64,000 nucleotides of DNA, from NCBI GenBank assembly GCA_035772735.1, contig JASDFA010000001.1, forward strand, positions 131,689,001 through 131,753,000. Direction: 5' to 3'. The stretch is from Datura wrightii (taxonomy: Eukaryota > Streptophyta > Magnoliopsida > Solanales > Solanaceae). Of this stretch, positions 38,452-50,129 are shown in pieces. Every line of letters starts with the position of its first letter. The stretch's first letter is position 1. Under the pieces are notes generated by a model. It was not told the DNA's origin and searched no databases. It saw only the letters and a program-made list of their open reading frames with translations. The position numbers were made by a program, and so were the translations under genes.

Positions 38452-41400
38452 CATAATCATGAGCGGAGCCGATAGAGCTTATATTGAGTCCATTTAACAC
38501 ACATGGCATTGAAATGAAAAATGCTAAATTTGTGGCTATATAGGTCTATTTTGTAACATATACGCAAGTCAGAACTTATAACATGCAAAATTAGCAAATA
38601 TGTGCATATATCACGTAAAGCTGTCAAATTATATACAAACGTGTCGACTTTGTGACTCGACGGACATCAAAGATATTTAGAAAATGTAAGAACTTTTGTA
38701 GGCTTTCAAGTAACTTCCTTCAAATAATCTTAACAATTTATCGTATCGCTTGAGTAGAAGTACATAGATTCTCATTTCTATACAGTCCTTTAACATTTGG
38801 GAATTACATATATATACTACATGTATCGATAACTATACACTAGAATTCTATTATCAAACTTATCACGTCAATGAGCATATATAGTTCCTAATTCATTTGT
38901 CTTATTTGTAAGAAAACATAGGAATTATAAGTTGGAACTTAGAGCTCTTTGTCATAATGCTTAGCATATACATAGAGCTGAGAGCAGAACTACAGACATA
39001 CAACGTACAAGATTTTTGTATCACATATAAACTCGTATTTAGATAACCGAGTGACCTCTAGGAGACTTCCTGGTACTCAAAGTTTTGAGCTTAACTGATT
39101 AGTATCATGGCATGTGCTTATACTTACTTAGAGATTAGGAACATTAGTACATGGGAAAATCTCTTCTCTGAATTTAGGAAATTCAAATGATAACTCAACA
39201 AGAGCTAAACATACAGATGCATGACTTGAATATAACTGAAAGAATTCAACAATATGTTATAACATGAAAATCATATACATTAAGACTTCTTATAAGAAAT
39301 TCTTATAATGACTTGTATGCAATTTCAAATACTTGACTGAGACATTAGCGTGATTCTCAAAATATACTTTCTTGAAAACATATTCGATTAGTATAACACA
39401 TTTCAACATAACAAAGGGTCGTCAAGACATAACTTAAGGATCTGAGACTTGGACCTCTGTAACATGGGAACTCTTGAGTAACTCTCTATGTGCTGTCTTA
39501 TAGGCAAATAAGGACTTATAGCTGTGATTCAGATGATGCTGGATTGACATACACAAATGTGCAATTATCTATGGAGCTTAAGAAAGCTTACATAATTGTA
39601 AGTGGCTTAGAATCTCCTAGGATTACCCTTTTCAAACTCGGAAAATAATTTCAACATATATAATGGATAACTTAACATAATCGTTTGAAAACATAATGAA
39701 AAACTTCTCTTCAACTTGAGTTACTATCTCAAAAAAAAATATTCGATTCTAATAAATCATAAGAAGTTAACACTTTACTAGCCATCCATCAACTTAACAC
39801 ATGCCGAAAAGAAACAATTTTATTTATAACTCTTTTACTAAACGTCTTTAGAACAGGGTTAATCTTCCTAGCTATTTGCCTAACTTGTTCACAATCGTAA
39901 CTCGTACCATCTAATTTAACAACCTTTAGCTCTACTTTTCTTATTCATCATAACTTCTTTGCCAAACATTAATCACTCTACACTCAATTGTTTACCCTTG
40001 TGTTGACTATTCCATCGATTCTTATACGCACTTACCTTTTTACCTAATTGATAACTTTATCTACTAAACCTCGTCTTGCTTATATTTTAATGTTGTTCAA
40101 AGGTTCTAGAAAGCAATTATGTGCAGAGAGATTATTACTCACATATTACCTTAAAAGGTCTAACATTTAATCTTATCTTCCTTTTTTATAACGTCACAAA
40201 AAGATTAACAACTTAGCCACGCTTTCCTCGTTAACGTCTATCGACTTAGCTTATTCGTTACGCAGTGCTTGCTTAGCTTTGAGGAGGGGAAACATAAAAT
40301 CTCTTTTTTACGTTAAGCACTTTAAAACATAAACATATAAGATGCGATATTGTGAAAACATAATTTTAATAACCCATTTACCCTCAATCAGCTTAGCGTC
40401 ATCTTCTTAGCTTAAGTTCGATCACACGTCGTCGTCTTACCATTGTTTACCAATTTCGCTAAGTGACCAGATATTAACACATATTTAATATCACATATAC
40501 AATATACTGCAAAGGACCAGCTCATGGTACCCATGTTAAAGGGACTTCAAACTCGATTTATAACTACGACACAATCGTATAAAAATTACCTCTTTCGCTT
40601 CAGTTTTGTTCGCTTCAAACATTCTTAACGATTCAATCTTTATGAAAAGAACTCCCAACCATTTAGACAGAATCATGCATGACTCAAGATGATTTTAGAA
40701 ACATTGGAATATTGATCCTTTCAGTGACTTAATTTCATGCTTGAATAATAAGGAAAGGGACGCCTTTACATACCTTGGCACGTCAACTCTAATTTTGCCG
40801 AAGATCTTCCTTTCAAGTTTACTCCTTAAGGATCCTTCCAAGTTGAATTTACAAAAACAACAATCAGCAACTTCACTTCACCAAAGTTCTAGAAATTTGG
40901 GTAGCAACATGCCACAAGAACACATAAAGAAAAAAAAACACAATACTACAACATTTTCTAATTTATAACCTCATAAACTCAAAGAAATCAAAAAGGGAAT
41001 TACTTACCCTTTCTTAGAGATGTTATTAGGTGTAGACTCCTACTCTTTTCTCTCCCTAAAACTAGCTAAAAATGCAGCAACACCACAATCAATCATAATA
41101 CAAGAACAAGCCATGAGTTTCTTCCAAGGGTCTCTTCCCAAATTCCAAAAGAGACAAGAGTAAATTTTCTTACCCGGGATATCTTTTCACCATGTGATAG
41201 GGCTTTTAATTCTGTGAATTTTGAAAAAAATGAGGTGAAACGGAGTACAAATGAGCTTTTTAGCTCAAAATCTATATATTCATATAAAAGAGGGGCTTCA
41301 TCTTGATAAGGAGTCACTCTCCTAGGCCAGATTTGATATTTATCTAAGTTTTTAGATTTTTCTTTTTTTTCTTCTCAATCAGTTATTTGTTGGACCTTTT

Positions 41401-41738
41401 GAAAATAGTAAACATAATTTGGACAGTAAACATAATTTGGACAGTTACATTATTGCATTTATTTGTTTTCAACAATAGTTACTTCTTGACTTCTTGTGAT
41501 TACAATAATTCCTAAAACAATAGTCTTGGACTCCTGGTACTTTCTTCTCCCATTTTTACTGTATCCTCTTTCATTTTCTCATTTTCTTCGTCTTAGTAAG
41601 TTCACAAGTATTAAATATTTTGGTCCTTCTCTTTTTTCATGCCTTCACATATTTTTCTGTTAAACAATGATAAAACTCTTTGATTATTTCATATTATGCC
41701 GGTACTTTTCCCTATCTAAGGACAAATTAATATTTCAT

Positions 41739-42700
41739 GTCATAAGAAAGATGCAAAAAAATAATTGCATCTCTCATGTTAGATCACTCATTTTCTTTAT
41801 ATTATTCCTCTACACCAACTCTTAAACTAAATCTCACCTTCTAAACTCAAGTTCAGAATTAAACCAAAAGAAAGTATGTTTTCCAAGATTTTTTCCCATG
41901 CTGCAGCGAATTATTTTTTGAAAACTAAGGCTTCTTTCCATTTGAAGGCTTGGAGCATTTGTGAGATCAAATTTCTTTTCTTCTTTTGTTTTTGCAGCAT
42001 TGAATATATTGTTTTATAGCATAACATTAACTATTCTAAATATGCATTATATGGTTTTTCATAAATATTAATTTTCTTTATGCAGTAATAAGTTTTTATT
42101 TTACAATCCATTAGTAAAATATCTTGGTGAACTTGGACTTTAAGATTCATCATGTTGCTATAAAATAAAAGCTTTATGTGGTATTCATAATTGGATTAAT
42201 ATCCCATGTCAAAAAAAGATTGAAAAAAAATACCTTACATCCCCTGTGTTAGATAACTCAGTTTATTGATAATATCTCTCTACACCAACTCTTAAACTAA
42301 ATATTACCCTCTAAACTCAACTTCCGAATTAAACCAAAAGAAAGTTTGTGTGTGTATGTGTGTCTATATATATATATATTTTATAAATATCACATTTTTT
42401 TCAAGATATTTTTTCATGCTACAGGGAATTATTTTGTGAGAATTGAGGCTCCTAGGCTTGAAGCAATTGTGAGATGAGTTCTTTTTTTCTTCTTTTTTTC
42501 GTAGCATTGAATATATTTTTTTACAGTATGATATTATCTATTCTAAATGTGCATTTTATGTTATTTCTTAATACTAATTTTCTTTATGTCGTAATGACTT
42601 TCTATTTTACAATTTATTAGTATAATATTTTGGTGAACTGGGATATCATTAGATTCATAAAGTTGCTATAAAATGAAAGCTTTCTGTAACATTATAATTG
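41739..42700. repeat. Internal duplication in the Helitron
   Basis: About 450 bp are repeated in direct order: the first copy starts near 41,739 and the second near 42,205. Shared blocks include CTCTACACCAACTCTTAAAC, GAATTAAACCAAAAGAAAGT and a later GCATTGAATATATT. The second copy has gained a TG/TA microsatellite at about 42,348-42,380. Confidence 0.8.
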
Positions 42701-44154
42701 GATCATATGTTAATTTATGTTTTATGCACTTATGCATAATTATTCTATTTATCCAATATGATATTTTATTGTATCATCTAAATTTAATTTTGTTAGTTTA
42801 GTTACTCATAACATCACAACTACTCAAAATTTTTCCTCTTTTTGAATCTCGACTCTCATGTGTTCTTAAATCTCCTCTTTTTTTTAGGAATTTTATAGGT
42901 GGTCATACCATATATTCCTACAATAACGTTTTAGAAATTAAGTAAGCAATTAAATTATTTTTCTCTCCTTGGACATTTTCATCAAAAATAGAAAAAATAA
43001 ACTTTTCTTAAAAGAAAAACTAAGGTCAAGCGAGTATCAAAGAAGATGCCATGAGAAAGTGAAAGTGTAATCTTAAGAATTAAATTGGGGGATTTTGAAA
43101 GAAATTATATTTGCTTTATAAATATTTGGCTCTTCTCTTTTCTAATACCAACCACGTGAATAGTATTATAAGTAGTAGTAACATATACCACTTAATAATA
43201 ATACTATCTTAGATAATATTGATTTAATAATTTATTAAACACCATATATATATAATATTTATCTCTCCTTTAACAACTGGAGATTAGATTCTTTGTTTTT
43301 TTATGAAATGAATGAAAAAATGTAGTTTATGAGTACTGTAGTTTCTTTCATAAAATGCATATATAGATTTTTCACATTTTGGAGGTTTTTTTTAGCAACA
43401 CACTATCTTGGTAAACTTCTTTAAGGAGTACAATTTTCTATCCGTTCAAAAATTTTAAAAATCTGTAGGAACTCTGAGATTTAAAAATACGAAACTGAAA
43501 AGCTGACATCAAGTTTTTTGGATTTGGTATTATGAAATTTTAGATAATGATAATATCAGATGACTTTATGAATAGGAAAAAAGAGAATTTACATAGAATC
43601 TCTGAGAAAAAGGATGAACATTACCACAAAAATACGACAACCAAAGAAATCATGCCGCCTTAAAATTACAAATAACATATAAAAGTTTCTAAACCATACA
43701 AAACTCTTTGTAGAAATTTATGTAAATTTTTTAATTTAATTTGAGTTTTGTACATTAAATATTTCTTAATCAGATAAAACATAAATACTTTACACAGTAC
43801 AAATAAGTATGTATGAGTACCATTACTTATCCATTCGACAATTTTAATAGTTTGAAGGCTGAATACTTAGCTTTAAAAGGAGAAAATTGAAAGGAAAACA
43901 CCAAATTAGTTTTTCGAATTTGATATTATGGAGATTTAGTTTGAAATTTGTACGTTTTTATACTCTTTAAATATTACTTAATGAGATAAAACATAAAATA
44001 CATTATATATAAGTACCTGCTCTAAATAAAAAAAAATATTAAGTAAGTCAAATATGTGCTATTTATAAATATTTTTTCTCATAAAAAGGAAGAATAATTT
44101 ATAAATAATTATTAGTGTGTTAACTTTGTGATACACTAATTAATATTTTTACGA

Positions 44155-44169
44155 CCGCGTGAAGCGCGG
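44155..44169 (+). promoter_or_regulatory. Helitron 3' terminal hairpin
   Basis: CCGCGTGAAGCGCGG forms a 5-bp GC stem with a TGAAG loop, 13 bases before the CTAG end. This is the standard stop signal of Helitron rolling-circle transposition. Confidence 0.9.
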
Positions 44170-44604
44170 ACAAATTTACTAGTTCATTCATATAGGTGGG
44201 CTGGGTAGTGCCTGCATGCGGTGCCCGTGCGACGTGACCTCGCGCACGCACGCCTGCTGCCTACCTATCTTAGCGCCCACGCACATGGGCGCTTTTTCAG
44301 CTGACAGTGCTGTCTTCAAATGAGCATAACATTTTACTCCGAACTCCGATTGATGAGTGATTTTTTCCACTATAAACTAGACTCAAATACCTTTCATTTT
44401 ATAGGTTATGGTACTTCTGAATCATTATATATTTGGAGATATGTTTATTTAAAATTTACCCTTATTTACAAACTTCACATACACTTCGCGTTTGCCTTTA
44501 CACATGTTTCCCTCCTCACCTACGGACAACATACAACCCATAACTCCCTTAATATGACATATAACCATTAAATAATCATCAAACAAAAATTTGGAATGTA
44601 ATAT

Positions 44605-44640
44605 CCTCCCCCCCTTAAAATCATTCATCCTCGAATGAGG
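44605..44640 (-). promoter_or_regulatory. LARD polypurine tract and stem-loop
   Basis: The plus strand CCTCCCCCCCTT (44,605-44,616) is the complement of a polypurine tract next to the 3' LTR. At 44,625-44,640 CATTCATCCTCGAATG can form a hairpin, read on the minus strand as CATTCGAGGATGAATG, 21 bases from the LTR. Confidence 0.8.
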
Positions 44641-46067
44641 GTTATACCTCGGTAGCCGTAAGTTTAACCATAACATCTTTAACTTTTTCTTGCCTTGTGT
44701 CATAAACATACATTCCATTTTTCATAAGCACCTTATCTTTCTATTGCCGCTTCATATCATACTGTACTTAATCAATTACATCTATTTGTCTGACCTAAGA
44801 TAGGCATGCTTTAGTACCATATAATCGGTAACTTTTCTAACCCTAAGAAAATTAATACACTACCACCGGAGTTATGATTTACTCCAATACAACTTTTCCA
44901 TTCATATCTTTAGGAAATATCACAAAAAAAAGTGAAAATCACAACTTAACGACTTAACATATAGAATCAGTATCAAACCTAAAGTTTCTCTTTTACCTTA
45001 GCTTTTACCAAGGCCTTTCACTGCCTATCTTGGAAACGGGGGCTAAAGGAAACTATAGTAAAATCTAGGGTCTAAGTAGAGACTGAATCTCAAGGAGAAA
45101 CTAAATGTCTAGCTAGCCGGGGTCTCCAAGCACTGCGAGGGTTAAATAGTTGCGTCGACCTGGTGTTCTTACTCTGTTCTACTTCTTTGTCAGTACTTCA
45201 GAGATGGTGAAACAGATGATTCGTCTTTTCAACAAATACTAGCATCCGAGCAATAGTCATTTCTGTCTGGGTAGACATTCCTAAACACTCTCCGACAAAT
45301 GGGGTCCCAAATCTAATACAATTGATATACTCTATCCCTTGTATTCTGCACCCTATCTGAAAAATATTGTGCCGAAGAATTAAACCTGAGACTATATTCG
45401 TGAATACTCATGTTGCCATGCTTTAGGCACAAAAACTTACTAACTCAAACCCATTGAAGTTTCCATGGCAAGTACTGATTAATAAAGGCTAGGGGATTTA
45501 GGCTCAAAACCCACGGGCACCAGCTCTCAAAAGTATTCCCCTAGACCCTTACATTAATTTCAACAACTAATTTTTGAAATGTTACTATTCAGGTTAACAT
45601 CTAATATGCTTTCTCAAGATCTCGTCCCTTAGTTGAAGGTGTTGGAGGACAAACAACTCTACCTCCTCCTAGCTCTACCAGAACTAGGACAACATGAGGG
45701 GTCAAATCCCTTCCCACGGTAGCTCTGACTGGAATTAGAGAACTGCAACATAGGGAGTAAAAAGAAACTCACCTTGAGCCTCTAATCATTCCCTCATATT
45801 GGCAAGAGGGCGACTGGGACCCATTCCAACATCAATGCCAATATATCTCATAGACATCTACCTTACTGCAAGCGAACTCTAAAATATAGGCACGATTTAG
45901 ATTTCAAACACCTCTTACATTTTTGCTCTATAGCACGATCTATTAATGAACAAAGTGAATCAACTCCTAAATGTCCTGTAGCCTCTTGATTATAAGTATG
46001 GTGCACAACATACCCATAAGCAAGATTCTACTAGACGTGACTTATGGACTACTTAGGATATGACTTT
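44641..46067 (-). mobile_element. LARD internal region
   Basis: About 1.4 kb with no domain I can name. On the minus strand around 45,300-45,190 a short frame reads VGECLGMSTQTEMTIARML, which could be a gag relic. Nothing resembles protease, RT or integrase. Confidence 0.5.
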
Positions 46068-46079
46068 GCTCTGATACCA
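46068..46079 (-). promoter_or_regulatory. LARD primer binding site
   Basis: On the minus strand TGGTATCAGAGC is an exact initiator tRNA-Met primer site, three bases from the LTR end at 46,083. Confidence 0.9.
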
Positions 46080-46082
46080 AGT

Positions 46083-49000
46083 TGTCACGCCCAAAAACTG
46101 GGGGAGGGCACAACTAGCTCCTGATACCTGACTGACTGGGACGCCGACTATATAACATCTGTAACTGTAACACCTAGGCCTTCCAGGCCACCTGTAACAA
46201 TACACTGGAGTAAACATCTGGACCCATAAGGTCTCAACTACCACAAATAAATAACTGAAATGCCAATAAGGCCATGACAATGCTAAACCAAGCAACAAAA
46301 AGTTGACAAGGCCACAAACTGAATAATGCAATACATACTAAGTCCACAAAGCCTCTAATGATTAAACTGAACTGATGGTTGGAACAGGGTTCCGAACTAC
46401 CCGTACCTATAACTCAAAACTCAAGATGAAATAACTAAGCCCTAGATCCAAGAAGAAAGGAGCATACCAATACATCCGCTGATCTCACAAACTGCTACTG
46501 CAACTAGCAATCCCAGCCTCTGCCTGCACTTGCTGCACGAACGTAGGTCTCCAGGCTAAGGGACGTCAGTACGATAATGTACTGGTATGTAAGGTTGAAA
46601 ACTATAAATATATAAGATAGCAATGATAACAGAACCATAAATAAGGAATAGTAACAACCTGAAATCCTGGAAACTAAAACCTGACAATAACTCAATAATG
46701 AAATGCAAATGCAACCAAGTAATGCACAAGCAAAGTTATAACTATAATGTCGGCGGCCAACCGACCATAAACGTTATGTAAATATGCCTCCAGCTAATGT
46801 ACACACCAGGGTAAAATAAAAATATCTCCAGCGGGTGTACCACACTGGGGTAAAATAAAAATATCTTCAGCCGGTGTGCCATATTGGGGTAAAATAAAAG
46901 TATATCCAGCCGGTGTACCATACTAGGGTAAAATAAAAATTTCTCCAGCCGGTGTACCAATTGAGGTAAAATACAAATATCTCTAGCCGGTGTATCATAC
47001 CCGGTAAAATAAAAATATCTCAATCATAATCATGAATGGAGCCGATAAAGCTTATATTGAGTCAATTTAACACATACAACATTGAAATGATAAATGTTAA
47101 ATCTGTAGCTATAATAGGTCTCTTTTGTAACATATAATATAAGTCAGCGCTTATAGCATGCAAAATTAGCAAATATGTGCATATACCACGTAAAACTGTC
47201 TAATTATATACAAACATGTCGACTCCGTGACTCGACGGACCTCCAAGAGATTTAGACAATGTATGAACTTTAGTAGGCTTTCAAGTAATGTCCTTCAAAT
47301 AATCTTAACAATTTAATGTATCGCTTGAGTAGAAGCACATAGATTCTCATTTCAATACTATCCTTTAACCTCTGGGAATTACATATATATACTGCCCACA
47401 GGGTGGTTCCTTTACATGTATCGATAACTATACATTGGAATTCTATTATCAAACTTATCATGTCAATGAGCATATATAGTTCCTAATTCATTTGTCTTAT
47501 TTGCAGGAAAACATGGAAATTATAAGTTGGAACTTATAGCTCTTTGTCGTAACGCTTAGCATATACATAAAGTTAAGAGCAGAACTACACACATACAACA
47601 TACAAGATTTTACTATCACGTATAAACTCATATTTAGATAATTGAGTAACCTCTAGGAGACTTCTTGGTATTCAAAGTTCTGAGCTTAACTGATCAATTG
47701 GCATGTGATTATACTTACTTAGAGATTCAAAACATTTGTACATGGAAAAATCTCTCCTCTGAATTTAGGAAAAATTAGCATGATTCTCAAAATATGCTTT
47801 CTTGAAAACTTCTTAGATTAGCATAGCACATTTCAACATAACAAAGTGATGTGAAGACATAACTTAAGGATCTAAGACTTGGAGCTCTGTAACTTGAAAA
47901 CTCTTGAGTAACTCTCTAAGTGTTGTCTTATAGGCAAATAAGGACTTATAGCTGTAATTCAGATGATGCTGGATTGACATACACAAATGTGCAATTATTT
48001 GAGGAGCTTAAGAAAGCTTACATAATTGTAAGAGGCTTAAATCTCGTAGGATTACCCTTTTCAAACTTGGAAAATAATTTCAACATATAGAATGGATAAC
48101 TAAACATAATCGTTTGAAAACATAACGAAAAACTTCTCTTTAACTTGAGTTACTATCTAAGAAAGCATTTGATTCTAAGCATTTCATAAGAAGTTAACAC
48201 TTTACTAGCCATCCATAAACTCAACACATATTGACTAGAAACAATTTTATTTATAACTCTTTTACTACACGTCTTTAGAACAGGGTTAATCTTCCTAGCC
48301 TTTTGCCTTACTTGTTCACAATCGTAACCCGTATCGTCTAATTTAACAACCTTTAGCTCTACTTTTCTTATTCATCATAACTTCTTTGCCAAACGTTTTT
48401 CAATCTATACTCAAGTCTTTACCCTCGTGTTCACTATTCCATCGATTCTTATACGCACTTACCTTTTTACCTAATTGACAACTTTATCTGCTAAACCTCG
48501 TCTTGCTTGTATTTTAACGTTGTTCAAAGGTTCTAGAAAGAAATTATGAGCAGAGAGCATATTACTAACATATTACCTTAAAATGTCTAACATTTACTCT
48601 TATCTTCCCTTTTTATAACGTCACAAAAAGATTAATAACTTTGCTATGCTTTCCTCGTTAACATCTATCGGCTTAGCTTACTCGTTACGCAGCGCTTGCT
48701 TAGCTTTAAGGAGGGAAAACATAAAATCTCCTTTTTACCTTAAGAACTTTAAAACATAAACATATAAGAGGGATATAATGAAAACATCATTTTAATAAGC
48801 CCGTTTACCCTCAATCTACTTTGCGCCATGTTCTTAGTATAAGTTCAATCACACGTCGTCGTCTTAGCATTTCTTACCAATTTCTCTAACTGACCAGATC
48901 TGAACATATATTCAATATCACATATACAATATACTGCAAAGGACCAACTCACAGTGCCCATGTTAAGGGGACTTCAGACTCGATTTACAACTACGACAAC

Positions 49001-50129
49001 AATCGTATAAAAATGACATCGTTCGCTTCACTTTTGTTCGCTTCAACCATTCTTAATGATTCAAGTTTCACGACAAGTACTCCAAACCCTTTAGAAAGAA
49101 TCATACATGCCTCAAAATCATTTTAAAATCATTGGAATATTGATCCTTTCAGTGACTTAATTTTGTTCTTGAAAAACAACGAAAGGGACGCCTTTACATA
49201 CCTTGGCACGTCGACTCTAATTTTGCCGAAAATATTCCTTTCAAGCTTACTCCTTAAGGCTCCTTCCAAGTCCAATTTACAAGCACAACAAGCAGCAACT
49301 TCACTTCACCAAAGTTCAGGAAATATTAGGTAGCAACATGCCACAAGAACACACAAAGAAACAACAATACAATACTACAACATTTTCCATCTTATAACAT
49401 CATAAACTCAATGAAATCAAAAAGGGAATTACTTACCCTTTCTTAGAGATGTTATTAGATAAAGTAGGTGTAGTCTCCTACTCTTTTCTCTCCCTAGAAC
49501 CAGCTAAAAATGCAGCAACACCACAATCAGTCATAAGACAAGAACAAGCCATGAATTTCTTCCAAGGGCCTCTTCCTAAAGCTCAAAAGAGACAAGAGTG
49601 AATTTTCCCACCTTGTAGATCTTTTAACCATGTGATAGGGCTTTTAATTCTGTGAATTTTAAAAAAAAAATGAGGTGAAACAGAGTAGAAATGGGCTTTT
49701 TAGCTCAAAATTACTTCATATAGGCGGGCTGGGCGGTGCCCGCGTGCGGCGACCGTGTGACGTGCCCTTGCGCGCGCGCCTTCTACCTGCCTGTCTCAGC
49801 GCCCGCGCGCATGGGCGCTTTTCCAGCCATCAGTGCTGTCTTCAAACTAGCATAACTTTTTACTCCGAACTCCGACTGACGAGCAGTTTTTTTCACTGTA
49901 AACTAGACTTAATTAACTTTAATTTTATAGGTTATAGGACTTCTGAATCATTATAGACTTGGAGATATGTTCATTTAAAGTTGACTCTTATTTTCAAACT
50001 TCACATACTCTTCGTTTTTCCTTTTTGCACATGTTTCTCTCCTCACCTATCCAGACAACATACAACCCATAATTCCCTTAATATGACATATAACCATTAA
50101 ATAATCATTAAAAAAATTGGGGTGCAATA
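46083..50129 (-). mobile_element. LARD 5' LTR
   Basis: 4,047 bp from TGTCACGCCC at 46,083 to GGTGCAATA at 50,129, next to the GTGGT target duplication. It contains no gene. A GC-rich block at 49,725-49,815 lies just beyond the site where the partner LTR carries the Helitron. Such long LTRs with so little internal sequence fit the LARD class. Confidence 0.85.
46790..47013. repeat. 39-bp tandem array in the 5' LTR, six copies
   Basis: This is the same array as at 38,215-38,451, again with six units; the fifth and sixth are one to two bases shorter. Because both LTRs have six copies, the array predates the insertion. Confidence 0.9.

Larger units (their letters stand above)
41271..44182 (+). 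mobile_element. Non-autonomous Helitron, 2,912 bp
   Basis: The 5' end TCTATATATTCATATAAAAG follows an A and the 3' end ACAAATTTACTAG precedes a T, as expected for insertion between A and T. A GC hairpin lies 13 bases before the 3' end. The partner LTR at 49,701-49,720 reads TAGCTCAAAA then TTACTTCATA, the uninterrupted site. There is no target duplication and no terminal inverted repeat. The interior is AT-rich and lacks a Rep/helicase frame, so movement would have needed an autonomous partner. Confidence 0.9.
37506..44603 (-). mobile_element. LARD 3' LTR with Helitron insertion
   Basis: Without the Helitron the LTR is about 4,186 bp and matches 46,083-50,129 throughout. The first bases TTCCATGCCCC align with TGTCACGCCCC of the partner; two of the differences fit decay of methylated C. 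The other end reads TGTAATA at 44,603, directly before the polypurine tract. Confidence 0.85.
37506..50129 (-). mobile_element. Large non-autonomous LTR element (LARD-like) inserted in Athila gag
   Basis: Minus-strand element with a 3' LTR (37,506-44,603, enlarged by a Helitron), polypurine tract, about 1.5 kb internal DNA, tRNA-Met primer site and 5' LTR (46,083-50,129). The flanks carry the same 5 bases, GTGGT, at 37,501-37,505 and 50,130-50,134. No gag-pol is recognisable, so it would have depended on enzymes of another element. The element ends read TATTGCA to GTGACA on its own strand. Confidence 0.85.
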
